NCBI GenBank assembly: GCA_022225965.2
Contig: JAKJXP020000012.1
Span: 434,001 to 498,000 of the forward strand
Reading direction: 5' to 3'
DNA from: Diatrype stigma
Lineage: Eukaryota > Ascomycota > Sordariomycetes > Xylariales > Diatrypaceae
DNA length: 64,000 bases
Shown: positions 50,318 through 63,438 of the stretch, piece after piece
Numbering within the stretch: position 1 is the first letter of the stretch
Layout: each line of letters starts with the position of its first letter
Made by a program: the position numbers and the translations under genes
The notes under the pieces: generated by a model
The model's input: the letters and a program-made list of their open reading frames with translations, nothing else
The model's database searches: none
Told to the model about the DNA's origin: nothing

Positions 50318-51403
50318 TCAACCTCTATTGAGCGTATTTCCACTGCCCTTGGGATTATCTTCCGTGAACTCATCCCAGTATCTGGCCTTCATCGTCTCCG
50401 CGTCGGCCTTCTCCATGTTGTCTTCATCTGGTTCCGGCTGTCTTCCGCTGGCTTCTCCCCCTCCTTCGATGATGTTGCCCTGTCTCCGTTCTTCCTCTAG
50501 ATATTCATCGATCGACATTGTCGGGAGATTGTGACCAGGACGGAACACACCTTTTTGCAGTTCTTGCCGATTCGAAGTGAGAGTGAATGGCCGCAATGGC
50601 TTGCCCTCCCTGCTGAGTAAGGGACCATTAGAGCGCAACTGCTGCAAAGGTGCATCTAGCCTGTCTGAGTAGCCACCACTGTCGCCACTGTCTACCAGCC
50701 CCCTGCGACGCCGTTCATCTTCCTCCACTGTGGTCGTCTGGGGCATTAAGGCTATAGGCGCTTGAGCTAGGACTTCCATCTCGCGGTTGATTCCCTCTAG
50801 ACCTTGAAAGGTCATGTGCACGCAAAATGCAATATTCGCAAGGTGCAGCTCCCGAACAGCCTCCTCATCTCCGCCATCCTCCAGATACCGCGGCGACTGT
50901 CGCATGAAGGCTAGTTTCTGCTTCAACTCCTTCTCAGCCTTGAAGTTGGCGATTTTGGCATTCCTCCGAGCAGTGGGGTCCTTGGTTGAGATTGTAGAGA
51001 AACCAGAGGGGTCCTCATTGTACTCCTCGAACAGTCTGCTGTCTGACGCAGACAAGATAGAGTAGTTGTCTAGCAACTGAAGGAAGCGCCCGTAGGCTTG
51101 CCGTGTTCTTTCCAGGGTCTCCTTTCTCTCTTGCGGCGATGCTGGGATTTTCTGTATCAGCTCGGCTATGCGATAGTTGACTAGCAAGTAGGGCAGGTTG
51201 GAAGTTGAGATGTCCTCGAGCCCCTCGTTAATGCTAAACAAGGAGATCTTGTCGATAATCTGGAGACATTCTTCATATGCCTTGAGAGCGAATGCTAAGT
51301 CTTCCTGAAAGGAGGGAGAGCTTGCTTGGAATGTGCCCTCAAGCGCTAATCGTTTTTGTTCAGCAGTGTCGAACACTGCCTTCAGTGACCTCTGTTCCTC
51401 CAT
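50318..51403 (-). CDS. tap42: Type 2A phosphatase-associated protein Tap42 (alpha4/IGBP1 family)
   Basis: Family role: binds PP2A-type catalytic subunits and acts downstream of TORC1. Single exon. Starting at MEEQRSLKAVFDTAEQKR gives 361 residues, close to yeast Tap42 (366). An in-frame ATG at 51475 would add 24 residues unlike the family start, so I prefer 51403. The helical-repeat N-terminal half includes YEECLQIIDKISLFSINE, TSNLPYLLVNYRIAELIQ and LDNYSILSASDSRLFEEY. The charged middle contains RNAKIANFKAEKELKQKL. The C-terminal family signature is MSIDEYLEEERRQGNIIEGG, then ARYWDEFTEDNPKGSGNTLN. It is divergent from dcl1, with about 1.1 kb between starts. Confidence 0.95.
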   Translation of the reverse strand: MEEQRSLKAVFDTAEQKRLALEGTFQASSPSFQEDLAFALKAYEECLQIIDKISLFSINEGLEDISTSNLPYLLVNYRIAELIQKIPASPQERKETLERTRQAYGRFLQLLDNYSILSASDSRLFEEYNEDPSGFSTISTKDPTARRNAKIANFKAEKELKQKLAFMRQSPRYLEDGGDEEAVRELHLANIAFCVHMTFQGLEGINREMEVLAQAPIALMPQTTTVEEDERRRRGLVDSGDSGGYSDRLDAPLQQLRSNGPLLSREGKPLRPFTLTSNRQELQKGVFRPGHNLPTMSIDEYLEEERRQGNIIEGGGEASGRQPEPDEDNMEKADAETMKARYWDEFTEDNPKGSGNTLNRG

Positions 51404-52543
51404 AGGCGGCTCGAGCTTCACAAGGAGAGAACCAAGTGGCGTTGTGTGCAATGCGATCGAAATGGAACGGAACAATGTTTGATGAATATGAATAGACCAG
51501 AGTTATAATGATTTCGATGCTGCGTCGTGAACCACTAGTGGACGGAGGTTTCACTTCTCGAGGTCGAAGATGCGTTCTATGTGATGATCTACGTAAGTGG
51601 AAATTGCCCCTCCACCCCACATTGAAGTACTTCTGGGTTCTGAGGGAAGGTTGTATCTGTATCAAGGTTGGCTCTGATTGGCTACCTAGGTAGCTTTTGA
51701 CTAAGCTACATAACTACAGACCTACCTGGATATCTAGGTACTTCTTAATCCGAAGAATGCCACTGCTATGTACATAAGCTAGTTATATATGCCATACAAA
51801 GTACCTCCTGGGTAAGTACCTAAGCCTGCTAAGTCATCCGTCATCCTCCAACAAATGCTCAACCTGTCTCTTAACTTGGTTGAATCTACTTGGTTAAAAC
51901 CAGCAACTCAACTCAATTCAGCAGACTTGTATCTCTATTTCTTCGCAACGTTCAAGGTTATGGGTGGTAGGCCGATCTATCAAATGGAGTATCGTTCTAA
52001 GCTCCAGATAGCACACCAGTTAGATTGTGAGGTTGTTGCAGGATGCCAACACAACTGGATAGTTGCTATGCAGAAGTATCCAGGTATGTAGGTAGCCTTG
52101 ACTACGGATAGGTGCTTCCAACTTGGAAGTATGTTGGCAGGTAGTCCCAATCAACCTACGGGTATCATATCACATACAGGTATATGTATGGGTGCTTGTA
52201 TACTTACCTACCTATGTCCAGCCTTGGGATGTGGTATTTATGAGCTCGTATTTATCCCAGGTAGAACCAATATCGCCTAGTATCCCTTCTACTTCAGGTA
52301 CCTGCACAGAGACTGGTCCCCTTACACCTTTCCTGACTACCAATCCTATACTTGAGCTTGATACCTCATTCATGACCGGATGGGCACAGGTTTCGGTTAC
52401 AGTGTTGTTGCACGTATTCAATACTTCTGACACACTTCTGCAAAGTCCCCTAGCCCACATTCTGCACTGAAAATCTGCAAACGGATTGACTACTGCGTAT
52501 CCAAGTAGCCTGGATCCATCGGATCATACTCTACACTGGCAGC
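51404..52543. promoter_or_regulatory. Divergent promoter region between tap42 and dcl1
   Basis: 1,140 bp between divergent start codons. TACCTAGGTA-type palindromes occur near 51683-51695 and 51735-51742, with further TACCTA words at 51800-52210. Small open frames here are not supported. Confidence 0.5.
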
Positions 52544-55500
52544 ATGTCTATACCCATTCGAAATGTGACGGTTTCGCTTTGGAAGGCCACCACAGAGCAA
52601 GCAAGTCCAGATACAAACCTAGGTTCTACACTAGGATCACATCACCAAAGAGCTGACGAAGTCGACGAAACTAGCCACAGGGACGATCTACCCACACTGG
52701 AACACAATGCTGGAACGAGCGAGGAAAGGGGACCTATGGAACCCGAGCATGATGACGGTGTTGATTCTGACCCTGAGGATGTATCGGCACCTTCTGGGGC
52801 AGAGCATCCATCACGAAAACTAACACAGCGTCGGATTCAGGATAACCTCCACTTCTCAGAATGGGTCAAAGATCGACACGCTCAAATCGAGCGCTCAGCT
52901 GCCGTCCAAGCTACTGGACTTGGAGATCAGTCCGTCTCTTACATCGTCAGGATGGCAGAGAGTGAGAAGATCATCAATACCCCGAGGGAGTACCAGATTG
53001 AACTCTTCGAGAAAGCAAAAGAGAAGAACATTATTGCCGTTCTCGACACGGGTATGCCCTAAAACCAGTTCGTCGTCAGTGTCACTGTGTAGCTGACAGC
53101 GTAACCTAGGGACGGGGAAAACACTGATTGCTGCCCTTCTACTCCGCCATACCATTGGCCAGGAGCTAGAAGATAGGAAAGCTGGCAAGCCGCCTAGGCT
53201 TTCTTTCTTCGTGGTTTGTTGGCCTCACCCATTATACTTACCAACTCTGGCTAATGTGCCCTTATAGGTTGATAAAGTTTCTCTGGCATATCAACAGTAT
53301 GAAGTCCTCAAGTGTAACCTGGACTATAAAATCGCCCGATTCTACGGTTCAGCGGATCACCTCGAAAACACGGAATTTTGGAAGAAGCAAATCGAAGAGA
53401 ACATGATCATCGTCTGCACGGCAGATATTCTCCTGACCTGCCTTCATCGTGCCTTTGTCACCATGGCTCAAATCAACCTCCTCATCTTCGACGAAGCCCA
53501 CCACACTAAGAAGAATCACCCGTATGCTAGAATCATCAAAGACTTCTATGTGACCCTGGAGAAACAAGACCTAAGACGGCCTCGTATTCTAGGGATGACG
53601 GCATCTCCCGTAGACTCCAAAACTAGACACATCGATATTGCGGCGGCGGAACTAGAAGGACTCCTTCATAGTGACATCACTACAGTGGATTATACAAAGT
53701 TCAATATGGTAATCAAGCCTCCGGAAGACACCGTCATTAGATACTCTGCAAGGGGAGGTCCTTTCCGGACTGCACTATGGCAAAGGCTATCGACACTAGT
53801 CGGAAACCAACCTATCTTCAAGAAGCTATTCATATATGCTGAGGCTTGTACTCAAGAGCTTGGTCAGTGGTGTGCCGACCGAGTCTGGCAGCTGAATTTA
53901 CCTGAGAACGTTGCTCAGAAGATCGAGGCGAAACTAGAGAGAGATTTTGCAGAGAACTACCCAACATCTCCCCTCTCCGACCTAGAAAACCAGAGATTGG
54001 AGGTTCGTGAAGCCCATCGTATTGTCGTTGAGCATCCGCTTCCCCGGGTGGAGAAGAGCCCGTTGTATATATCACACAAAGTCGAAGTACTTCTAGATGT
54101 GCTCGCGAAACACTTCAACCCGGTGTCAGACAAATGCATCATATTTCTCGAGCAACGATTCTCCGCCATCTTGCTTGAAGACTTATTGAAACAACCGAGT
54201 CTAGGGCTGCACGGAGTTAGACCGGGCACTTTGGTAGGTCTCAATGCAATATCAGAGAAGAGAGCAAAACTGATATATTGATAGTTAGGGTTGAGAGATG
54301 GGCAAATCGAAGGAAAACACGGGTCACTCCGAGAGCAGTTCGTAACCATCAGTCAGTTCCGTGAAGGTCGCCTGAATTGCCTCCTTGCGACGAGCGTTGG
54401 TGAGGAAGGCATTGACATTCCTGACTGCAATATGGTAATTCGTTTCGATCCCTGCAAGACTTTGATCCAATATATTCAATCCAGAGGCCGAGCTCGACAT
54501 GTCAATTCCAAATATTTCCATTTGCTAGATTCCGTCAATCGGGATGACGAACGTAACCTTGAAGAGCACCAGGATGGCGAATCCAATCTTCGATTATTCT
54601 GCGAACTACAACCCGAGGATCGTATCATTAGGGGCAATGATTTCGATATGGATTATTATTTAGGTCATGAGCCAACCGCAACTTATTCAGTTCCCAGTAC
54701 CGGCGCCTTGCTGACCTACAAGAAGAGTCTTGAAATACTCTCTGGCTTCGTTTCGTCGTTGCCGCACCCCTTGGACGTCACCTATACCGCGGAGTATACT
54801 GTATCACCGATAGGCAAAGGCTTTATCTGTGAGGTAATTCTGCCGAATGACTCACCTGTGACCAGGGCGGTAGGCAAAGTTGCGAGATCCAAACAAGTTG
54901 CGAAATGCTCCGCTGCGTTCGAGGCGTGTATGAAGCTGCGAGACCTGCAATTTCTCGATGACCGTTTACAGTCTACCTTCAACAAAGCCGTCCCAGCTAT
55001 GCGCAACGCACGCCTGGCTATCAGCTCAAAAAAGCAAGCCGAGTACACTATGCGCACCAAGCCTGACATATGGGATCATCGCGGCATGCCTACCGCTCTC
55101 TTCCTCACTGTTTTCAAGCTTGGCAATCCTGATGCCCTTGGGCGGCCTTCCCGGCCGCTCGCGATGTTGACAAGACAGCCTCTACCCAATGTGGCACCAA
55201 TCCCCCTCTTCTTTGGCAATCGACGCACTTCAAAGGTCGATTGCATTTCAATCGCTTCCGCGATGGATCCGACGCTGAATGAAATCGAGGAACTCACTGC
55301 CTTCACATTACGAGTATTTCGAGATGTATTCAGCAAAGACTATAAGCCAGAGCCGGAGAAGATGCCTTATTATTTGGCTCCTTTACTCTGTGACCGCCAG
55401 TCTGACTTTACAAAGGATGGAGTTTATCCGCGTGATATGATTGACTGGATGTGCATTAAGTCAGTCCAAGCCACCATCGATAGTATCGAATGGGAAGGGC

Positions 55501-57595
55501 AGCCGGAAGACATCTTCAACAACAAGTTCGTTACCGATCCCCACGATGGCGCTCGAAAGTTTTATACTGTTTGCTTGAGACGGGACTTAAAGCCAACAGA
55601 TCCGGAATTACCCTCAGCCCCCAAAGCTCCCAAGGGTAGACAGCGTGTGAACAAAGCCAAAGAGGTCTCAAGGGATATATGGAATTACAGCGTCAGCCTT
55701 TGGTCAAATTCGCGAGCAAAGATCCCAGTCCGTCAAGACCTACCTGTTATAGAAGCCGAGTTCGTTCCACTGCGCCGAAATCTACTTGACGAATTTGAAA
55801 AGGTCGAGGACATGGACTTAAAATGCTATGTTGTTCTTCAGACCTTGAAGTTGTCTGCTGTAAGTGTCGTGAATTTCACTTGTACTGCTTAGAAACTGAC
55901 AATCCCTAGTTGCCCGCCGCTGTTGTCGCTATGGCTTACAACCTGCCAGCGATCATATTCCGACTTGAGTCCAACCTGATTGTGCTCGATGCTTGCAGAT
56001 CGCTTGATCTCAGCATTCGACCTGATCTGGCACTGGAGGCAATGACAAAGGATAGTGACAACACCGATGAACATTCAGAGGAGCAGATCAACTTCCAAGA
56101 AGGAATGGGGAGAAATTACGAGAGACTGGAGTTCCTCGGAGATTCATTCCTCAAGATGAGCACGACGATAGCGCTCTTCGTCCAGCAACCTGACTATGAT
56201 GAGTACTTTTGCCACGTCGCCCGCATGACAATGATCAACAACCAGAACCTGTTTAACAATGCCCTCGAGCTCAAGCTTCAGGAGTCTATCCGATCTGCAG
56301 CCTTCAACAGACGAGTATGGTACCCAGATGGCCTCGAGTTGCTCAAAGGCAAGAGGGGTCCAGCTAGGGGCGCCCACAGGCTTGCCGACAAGACCATTGC
56401 CGACGTAAGTGAGGCAATCATCGGCGCGGCGTACCTCACAGCCTACGACCAGGGGGACCTTGACCTTGCGATACAAGCAGTGACAAGGCTTGTCAACCAC
56501 GAGAATCACCAGATGATGACGTTCGACGACTACGCGAAGGCCTACCAAACGCCCGAATGGCAGACGCTGGAGCCCACAGCTGTCCAGGAGGAGCTAGCCA
56601 CGAAGATCGAAGAGAAGCTCGGATACAAGTTCCGATACCCGCGCCTGCTCCGGTCCGCCTTCATGCACCCGTCGTACGCCACGATCTGGGAGCGCATCCC
56701 CAGCTACCAGCGGCTCGAGCACCTGGGCGACGCCCTCCTCGACATGGTCGTCGTGGACTTCCTGTTCCGGCACTACCCCGACGCGGACCCGCAGTGGCTG
56801 ACCGAGCACAAGATGGCCATGGTGTCCAACCAGTTCCTCGGCTGCCTCTGCGTCTCCCTCGGCCTGCACCGGCACATGGTGTCGCTGGACGGCTCCCTGG
56901 CGCGCGAGGTCGCCGACTACGTGGCCGCCATCACCTTAGCCCGGGACCGGGACCGGGACCGCGCCCAGCAGCGGCTTCCGGGCTCAGCCGTTTCCTCCTA
57001 CGCGCCGCAGAGCGACTTCTGGGTCGATGTCCAGAAGCCGCCCAAGTGCCTGCCCGACCTCGTCGAGGCCTACCTCGGCGCGCTCTTCGTCGACGGCGGC
57101 CTCGGCTACGACGCCTACCGCGGCCGCGTGCAGGCCTTCTTCGACGCCCACGTGCGCCCCTACTTCGACGGCGACAAGATGCGCCTCTACGACGCCTTCG
57201 CCAGCAAGCACCCCGTCACCCACCTCTCCCACGCCCTGCAGACCCGCTTCGGCTGCGCCCACTGGCGCCTCCTCGTCGAGGAGGTGTCGTCGTCGCCCGG
57301 TTCCGCCCCAGCCATGATGACGGGGGCCGCCGGCAATGTCATCTGCGGCGTCCTGATCCACGGCCGCGTCTGCGAGCACGCCGCCGCTGCCAGCGGCCGC
57401 TACGCCAAGGTCGGCGCTGCGAGGCGCCTCCTCGGGCGCCTCGAGCATATGACTGTTGGGGCCTTCCGGGCCGAGTTCGGCTGCGATTGCAAGATGGGAG
57501 GTGGTGAGGTTGGGGCTGGCGTTGAGGATGTGAATGGGGGTGGGGGTGGGAGTGAGTATGATAAGAAGGGCGAGGAGGAGGAGCAACACTGCTGA
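52544..57595 (+). CDS. dcl1: Dicer-like protein 1 (DCL1), RNA-silencing ribonuclease III
   Basis: Family role: cuts double-stranded RNA into small RNAs. Five exons: 52544-53051, 53110-53213, 53268-54233, 54285-55859 and 55910-57595, with introns of 50-58 bp. They give 1,612 residues. Blocks: [20 protein letters not shown]; Walker A GTGKT (about 170); DEAH box FDEAHHTKK (about 279); helicase [16 protein letters not shown] and QSRGRARH (565-600); Dicer dimerisation/DUF283 (about 667-770). RNase IIIa has [14 protein letters not shown] (about 1120) and [12 protein letters not shown]. RNase IIIb has [13 protein letters not shown] (about 1317) and [12 protein letters not shown]. The C-terminal dsRBD keeps C, H and CDC zinc-ligand positions. 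All acidic catalytic residues are present in both RNase III domains. No PAZ domain is recognisable by eye. N-terminal and C-terminal blocks favour DCL1 over DCL2. The end is a Gly/Glu-rich tail of about 40 residues. The 3' half is markedly GC-richer than the 5' half. Confidence 0.93.
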
Positions 57596-59071
57596 GGATG
57601 GCCCCTTGGCTCACGCTGTCTGACTGACGAAGACTCAAAATACGGAACAATGCGTAGATACAAGCATACGTACGCATGTGCGCAGTCTCGTAGGACATCT
57701 GACTAACTAGGTACCTACTACCTACATGGTTACTTGCCGCGCTCCAGAACGGATAGGGCGAGGGAGCTGGGGGCAGAAGCTAACTACTCATTCTCTGTGG
57801 GCGGATGTGGGAGTCCCGGTCTCGAGATTAATTGAGTTACAGAGTATGCCGAACACTCTGGCAGTCATTCAGTCCATTGGGCACTCGGAACATTGTAGGG
57901 TTCAACTACCCATTACCCATGAGGTTCTGCTTGTCCCCCCCTCTAATACCTCATACATGTTGTTCAATACTGTTTGGTCTGAAATTATTATTTGATTTGA
58001 AAGGGATCTATGTCATGTCATGTCATGTCATGTCTGCCCCTGGAAAAAGTAGAAACGCCATAGCGGCCAGTCAAGCCAGTCAGTCAGTCGCCTTTTACTT
58101 TATCTGTAGATTAGATGACATAGTTCTATGATTTACTCAGTGCTCGACGAGCAGACTAGTAGGAACGAATCCTAGGACACAACTGAATTCTTGAGGAAGG
58201 CCACCAACCGTATAGCATCATCCTTGTGTACTCTGTTGCCGTTTATGTATAAGTGGAAGTGACAGCGTCCTAGATGGAAGGACCTAAGCAAGCTACCTAG
58301 GCTCATACATATGCGTCATCCGCTGCAAACTTGGTTTGGGCCTACGATAGGTACACGAACCCAGCCGCCAGCCGTAGCAATGCGTTGTGCTTCAAGTGTT
58401 GGGTACTTCAGTCTTTCGTCCTTTCTTGTATGAGAAGATGCGTATCATGAAAACTTGTGTGGATTTCGTTTATCATCTCAATGTATCTAGATCCGGTATG
58501 TGTTACCAACATCACCGGCAACAAAAGTCAAATGCCAGCCATTTAACGCAAAGGGGTATATGGCACCTCGCCCGTCCGGTGCTTACTTATCACAGATTGA
58601 TTAGCCAACCAACCATCCGTCTATTCAGGCCCATGCCGTCTGTAAAAACCAACCAACTCAACAAATGCCTTCCTCGCCTGATGATGAGACGCCGTCACAA
58701 GCCCCTAGATGCATCCATGTATCTAACATGGGTAAAAAGAAGAAGACTACTAGAGCGAGAAATTCGTAACAGGTACGTCTGAATCATCGGAGGTAGATGT
58801 CGAAAGGGTGTAGAGAGGACAGCAGGAACAATCATCACAGTGCATTCCTCACCGTGGTCGTAGTGCTGTTAGGAGCGTCAATGCGTGGCGGGGCATTGAA
58901 CTCATCGGGAAAAGTGGAACCGAAATAAAAAGGGGGTATTATCATTTATGTATTATCGACCCGCCAAACGCCCGGGTTCTACCTCGACGCCATCCGCCGG
59001 TGCCAGTTTTTTGCTTTCATTACCATCAAATAGTCGTCATCGTATCGTATCGTGCATCGCCTCGCATCGCC
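57596..59071. other. Convergent 3' intergenic region
   Basis: 1,476 bp between the dcl1 end and the end of the minus-strand gene. It includes a TCATG pentamer run (58012-58033) and TACCTA words. No gene was recognised. Confidence 0.55.
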
Positions 59072-61666
59072 TCAATCCTCATCGTCGCTCATGTAACCTG
59101 ATGGGCTATGGGCTGGGGCGTTATAGGCACTGAGCCTCCTCACGCTCTGAGCTCGTCGAACAGCAGCAGAGTTGCTTTCCCGTTGTTTGGCTTTCACCTC
59201 CTTACGCAACCGAGTCATCGCCGCAATGTCGACGGCGTCGCCCTCGTCTTCATATTCGTTGATGGGGGAGCCAGCCGTCTCGTACCGGTGTTGGCTATGT
59301 GCAGAGCTGTATCGCATAGTGCTCGTCCTGCTTCGAGGGATGTCGAAACAGATCTCATCGTCGCTACTTTCCTCATGCACATATGCTTCGTCATTTTCCC
59401 GCTGGGCATGGCTGAAAGCTGACTCCCGGAACATGTTTGATCGGTAAGAATGCATATTCTCAAGAAGATGGGCCGGGTACGATGAAGTGGAGCCAAGTTG
59501 ACTTTCATCATCGGATTCTCCGGAAATGCTGTTCGCGGGGCTGTGAAATGCTTGTATCCTTATCTGTGATGACTGAGATGTCGTAGGGCGCGACGCCGCC
59601 GCATCGGAAAGCCCGGGAAGACCCGGAAATAAAGCATCGTTGACACCATAGCCACTTTCGACAAATAAGAGCTCTTTTTCGTTTTGGCCGCGAGGCTTAT
59701 GTGGATTTTCGAAAGAATCATCCGATGATGAATACTCATCGAGATCGAGTACTGATCGGCCCTCTCGGCCATGTACCGTTGAGGTGGATTCCACTGAAGA
59801 GGACACTACAGTCGATCGCCGAACCCGGGCGTTCGGCGAAGAATGGTTGGCCTTATTCACTGTATCTTGGGTAGCATTTGTAAAGTTGAAGAATGGTACA
59901 GTGGGCGTAAGGTCAATAGATGTGCTTGGGGTATGTCGTGATTGCGGTCGGATGGAGCTTGAGCCCAAACTCGAGTATGCTGTTGTTTCAGACGTTAAAG
60001 AAGAGTTACGTAGGCTGCTGCGTCTTTCAGGAACAAACTCCTCGATGTCCGACGCCTTGGCAACTTTGATTGAAGGGGTAATAATACTCTGTGCACGAGC
60101 ACGTGCACGGCGAATCAATTCGTCCAGGTCAATGCGTTCCCCAGCTATAGTCAAGTTAGCAGGAAGTCTAATAGCTGTGGCGAAGACGGGCGAGGACAAT
60201 ACTGACATGGCGTTTGGTCTGAGTCTGCGAAGAGAGAAGCACGAAGGGCTGTGTGTGCCTCTACGTTGTGTCTTGAGCGAACGCTTTCAACTGGCCTGGA
60301 ATCCTCCAACGATGTTACCTTACGAGGAATTCTATCTCGTAAATGGCCTCGTCCTTTGGGAGAGTGGAAATTCTGAAGACTTTGTCTTTTTGGGAGAGGC
60401 GCGGCAAAAGTCGAATCAGGCGAATACTGCATCGTCTGCGGTTTAATAGATGTACGTTTGGCGGACTCATGAGTCTCTTCCCAGGGCGTTACAGACTCTC
60501 TAGACTGATCGTGATGACGATGAAGCCCAAGCTCAGAAACTTGGTCATTCGGGTATTTCGTAGCAATTCTGTTGTTTCTTGATGATCGAGATATCTTGGT
60601 GGAAGGACCAGGCTCCGTTGCAATGTCCGCGTCACTTTCATGAGAGTATTTAGTTTTCCGCTGTGTCATATTGGGCGTGTGAGTATCCAAATCCTGTAGC
60701 TTTGTGTGTCTTGAGGAACTGCGAGGCCTTGACATAGGAGATGATAGACCATCGAACGAAGATAATGAGTTCCGCCTGTTACCCATGGAGGCACCCGATG
60801 CGCGATCGGTAGGCGTATATGGCTCGGGCATATGATGGGAACCTCTTCTCGGATACACGCCTTGATTGCTGGAAACAAGGGACTCTGTGCTCATTCCCGT
60901 CGCTAACGAATGTCGCTTGAGTGACCGTCGTGATTGGTCGGCTTGGAGGACATCGTAGATGTTGGTTGATATAGAACTGAAGTCCGTGGTATGAGTATCT
61001 TGAGCTCGAGTGAAATTTAAATTGAGCCGACTCGCGCGAAGATTTCGGTCGGTTACATCTTCGTCATAGTCTCCTGCACCGGTTGCCTTGACACGGCTGC
61101 GGAATTCTGGTGACTTGGCTTCTGATTGAGCATCTAGCAGGTTGACAAAGCCTCTAGAACTCGAAGGGGAAGGACAGATCGAAGGGGGGCGTTCTTGGAC
61201 AAAAGCTGGCATCGGTGGAATAAGGGAGGAGTGCTTGAGCTCACTCGATGACGTCGACCATATCTTAGAGGGCAACCTATAGGGGGGACCTTGGCGTTTC
61301 GTGGATCCAGATGCCTGCTTCGAGGGCGCAGTTTTTGGTCGTTCAGCATAGTCGCCGCGAATTCTCGGGATTATGGGTGGCGGCGCAGAGGAATCAACGA
61401 TAGCAGTGTTGATGCGTGGTTGCTGCGTTTGTTGAAGCCTCTCTAAAAGGTTGGCTCCATTGCCTGCTACGGGATACGCGCCTATCAATTGTTGAGAGTT
61501 AGCTAGCCATACGTCCAGATAGGCATTACTACATCGGGCAGACTGAGACGAAAAGCATACCAAAGATTGGTGGGTTTGCCGCCACGGTCGCATCGTACGA
61601 CTGGGCTGTAAGAGCAAGGTCATTATGGGAGGAGGGCTTCCTCAACAAGAAACTCAGAAAGCCCAT
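59072..61666 (-). CDS. Large disordered Ser/Arg-rich protein, function unknown
   Basis: Three exons: 61666-61561, 61481-60324 and 60144-59072, with introns of 79 and 179 bp. They give 778 residues. The start is the ATG of MGFLSFLLRKPS; no ATG lies upstream in frame. Most of the chain is low-complexity and rich in Ser, Arg, Pro and His. Ordered-looking islands are LALTAQSYDATVAANPPIFGAYPVAGNG near the N-terminus, cut here as LALTAQSYDATV and FGAYPVAGNG, and GHLRDRIPPGERIDLDELIRRARARA, seen as GHLRDRIP plus GERIDLDELIRRARARA across intron 2. A basic C-terminal part holds MTRLRKEVKAKQRESN. Intron 2 uses donor CTC|GTAAGG and acceptor ATAG|CTGG; this pair alone keeps both halves in frame. No domain, signal peptide or membrane helix was recognised. 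Confidence 0.72.
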
Positions 61667-63192
61667 CTTCACTCCGGATAGCCTTTCCTGGAGTTTAGCC
61701 AGGGGTGCCAGGCCATGTGCAATGTAAGCAAGCAAGCTTCTCTACTCCGGGTTGCTCGATGTTGCGATGTGAGTTGACTGATTTGTCTTCAGCCACGGCG
61801 AACAGGAAGAACGGATTGGCGGGGTCTGGATTTGCAGATCATAGATCAGATTTGTTAGACGGCTAGTCTACTTCGTACATAGAGCAGATACTTCGTAGAG
61901 TAAATAGAGTTGGAGTCGTGAGGGGCTCGTCTTTGGAGTTGCAAGGTCGTTCGGACGAGGAGAAGAGCTGGTATTACATAGATTGGTATGATTAAAAGAG
62001 TTTACGCATGTGAAGGAATGTAAGTAAAAGGCATCGGCTTGAGGCAGTAGGAGAATTGAAAAGAGGGCTGAGGGGAAGAAAGACAAGAGGAGAGCTTCAA
62101 AAGGGCTTGAAAGTAGAAACTGAACTATACCGACTTACTAATAATACTAAGTCCCTATCGTTACTTAAGCGGTTATCCAAGCAGCCGCCAAGGTACCGCA
62201 AGAACATGGATTGGAGCAACCAGTCGCAAATTAATAGAGGCTAGGCTAGCAATTAGCAATGCAGGTGGCTCTAGGATATACTACTAGGTACATAGTAGGT
62301 ATATTGTAGGTGCTAAGTAGGCAGTAAAATACCCAACTGTACCTACCCCGGCACCTAATTACCTAATTACCAAGATGACATACATGTATGATGTGCGTAT
62401 GTACGTCGTACATATGCACCTTGCCCGCTTGCACAGATGAATCCAATGCGACATGACAGCCGTCTTCTCCGGAAGATCCAATTCAGATGCATGTGCGCCA
62501 GGTATTCAAACGTCTCCTTGTTTGATCAAACATTAAGTACCCACTTCTTACTCCCCTTTGCCCCCTACATGAGGCACATAAGGTCAAAGCTATACCCCAC
62601 GGAAAGACTACAGCAGCCCAAACAACTCCTGCCAATGAGATTACCGATTACTGACCACCAGCGGCCTGCCATTCTGCTATACCTGCCAGCCCTGCATGGC
62701 CATCCCTTGGAATTCCCCTGCCCCTGCTACCTAGGTACCTATGTAACCTCCCGCCCAGTGCTTATTAGTCCGATGGGCTGTTTGTATAAGTTACATCCCT
62801 TGAAGCGCGAACCATCTTGCGGACAGGACAATGGCAGCTATTCAATTCAACACAAGATTGATAACAGGAAACTCCAGTCGGTCTCCTGCAAGGCCGCCTA
62901 AAGTAATCATTGTTCCTTCTTTCCCTTCCTCCGTTCTTACTTCTCTTCGTCCACACTTCACTGCCAGGTGGTGGATGATATCGATACCTACCAGGTAAGG
63001 GAAGGACAATTGCATGGGGATACAATAACCCTAGCTGAACCGAGGCGCTGGATTGGTCGATGAGATCTCGGAAAAGGGGAGATCGGCAAAGGAGAACCCG
63101 GGAAAAATATCCAGCAATCAGCCCTGTCTCTCATCTCTTAGTACAAATGCGTAAGTACAATGTGACCTTGGGCCAGTCCCTTGGGCCCTCTA

Positions 63193-63293
63193 CTCGTCAG
63201 GGCTCTAATCGCCTTCTGACCCACGATTTAACGGCTTCGCCATTGTAGTCAGGGACTTTCGCTTTGTAACGGACTTTCGTTTTGTAATATTCT
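63193..63293 (+). repeat. Left TIR of the TA-flanked MITE
   Basis: Inverted match to about 63439-63539. Its first 16 bases match exactly before scattered substitutions. Confidence 0.75.
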
Positions 63294-63438
63294 TTTACAT
63301 AATTTCCCATACAAATTGGGTGCGAGCTCATGTACTCCACTATTTGCCGATAGTGCTACATATAACGATACTACCCCCTCCGGATATAAGCATTCTGCGC
63401 CAAACTATCGAATAAACCAGTACACCCTAACGCGTATA

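Noticed and set aside
51404..51475. Upstream in-frame ATG for tap42 at 51475
   Set aside because: The extra 24 residues do not resemble the family N-terminus, and the 361-residue product from 51403 fits the usual length.
56557..57507. 316-codon plus-strand frame overlapping dcl1
   Set aside because: Arg/Pro-rich out-of-frame reading of the GC-rich RNase IIIb exon; the true frame has the Dicer motifs.
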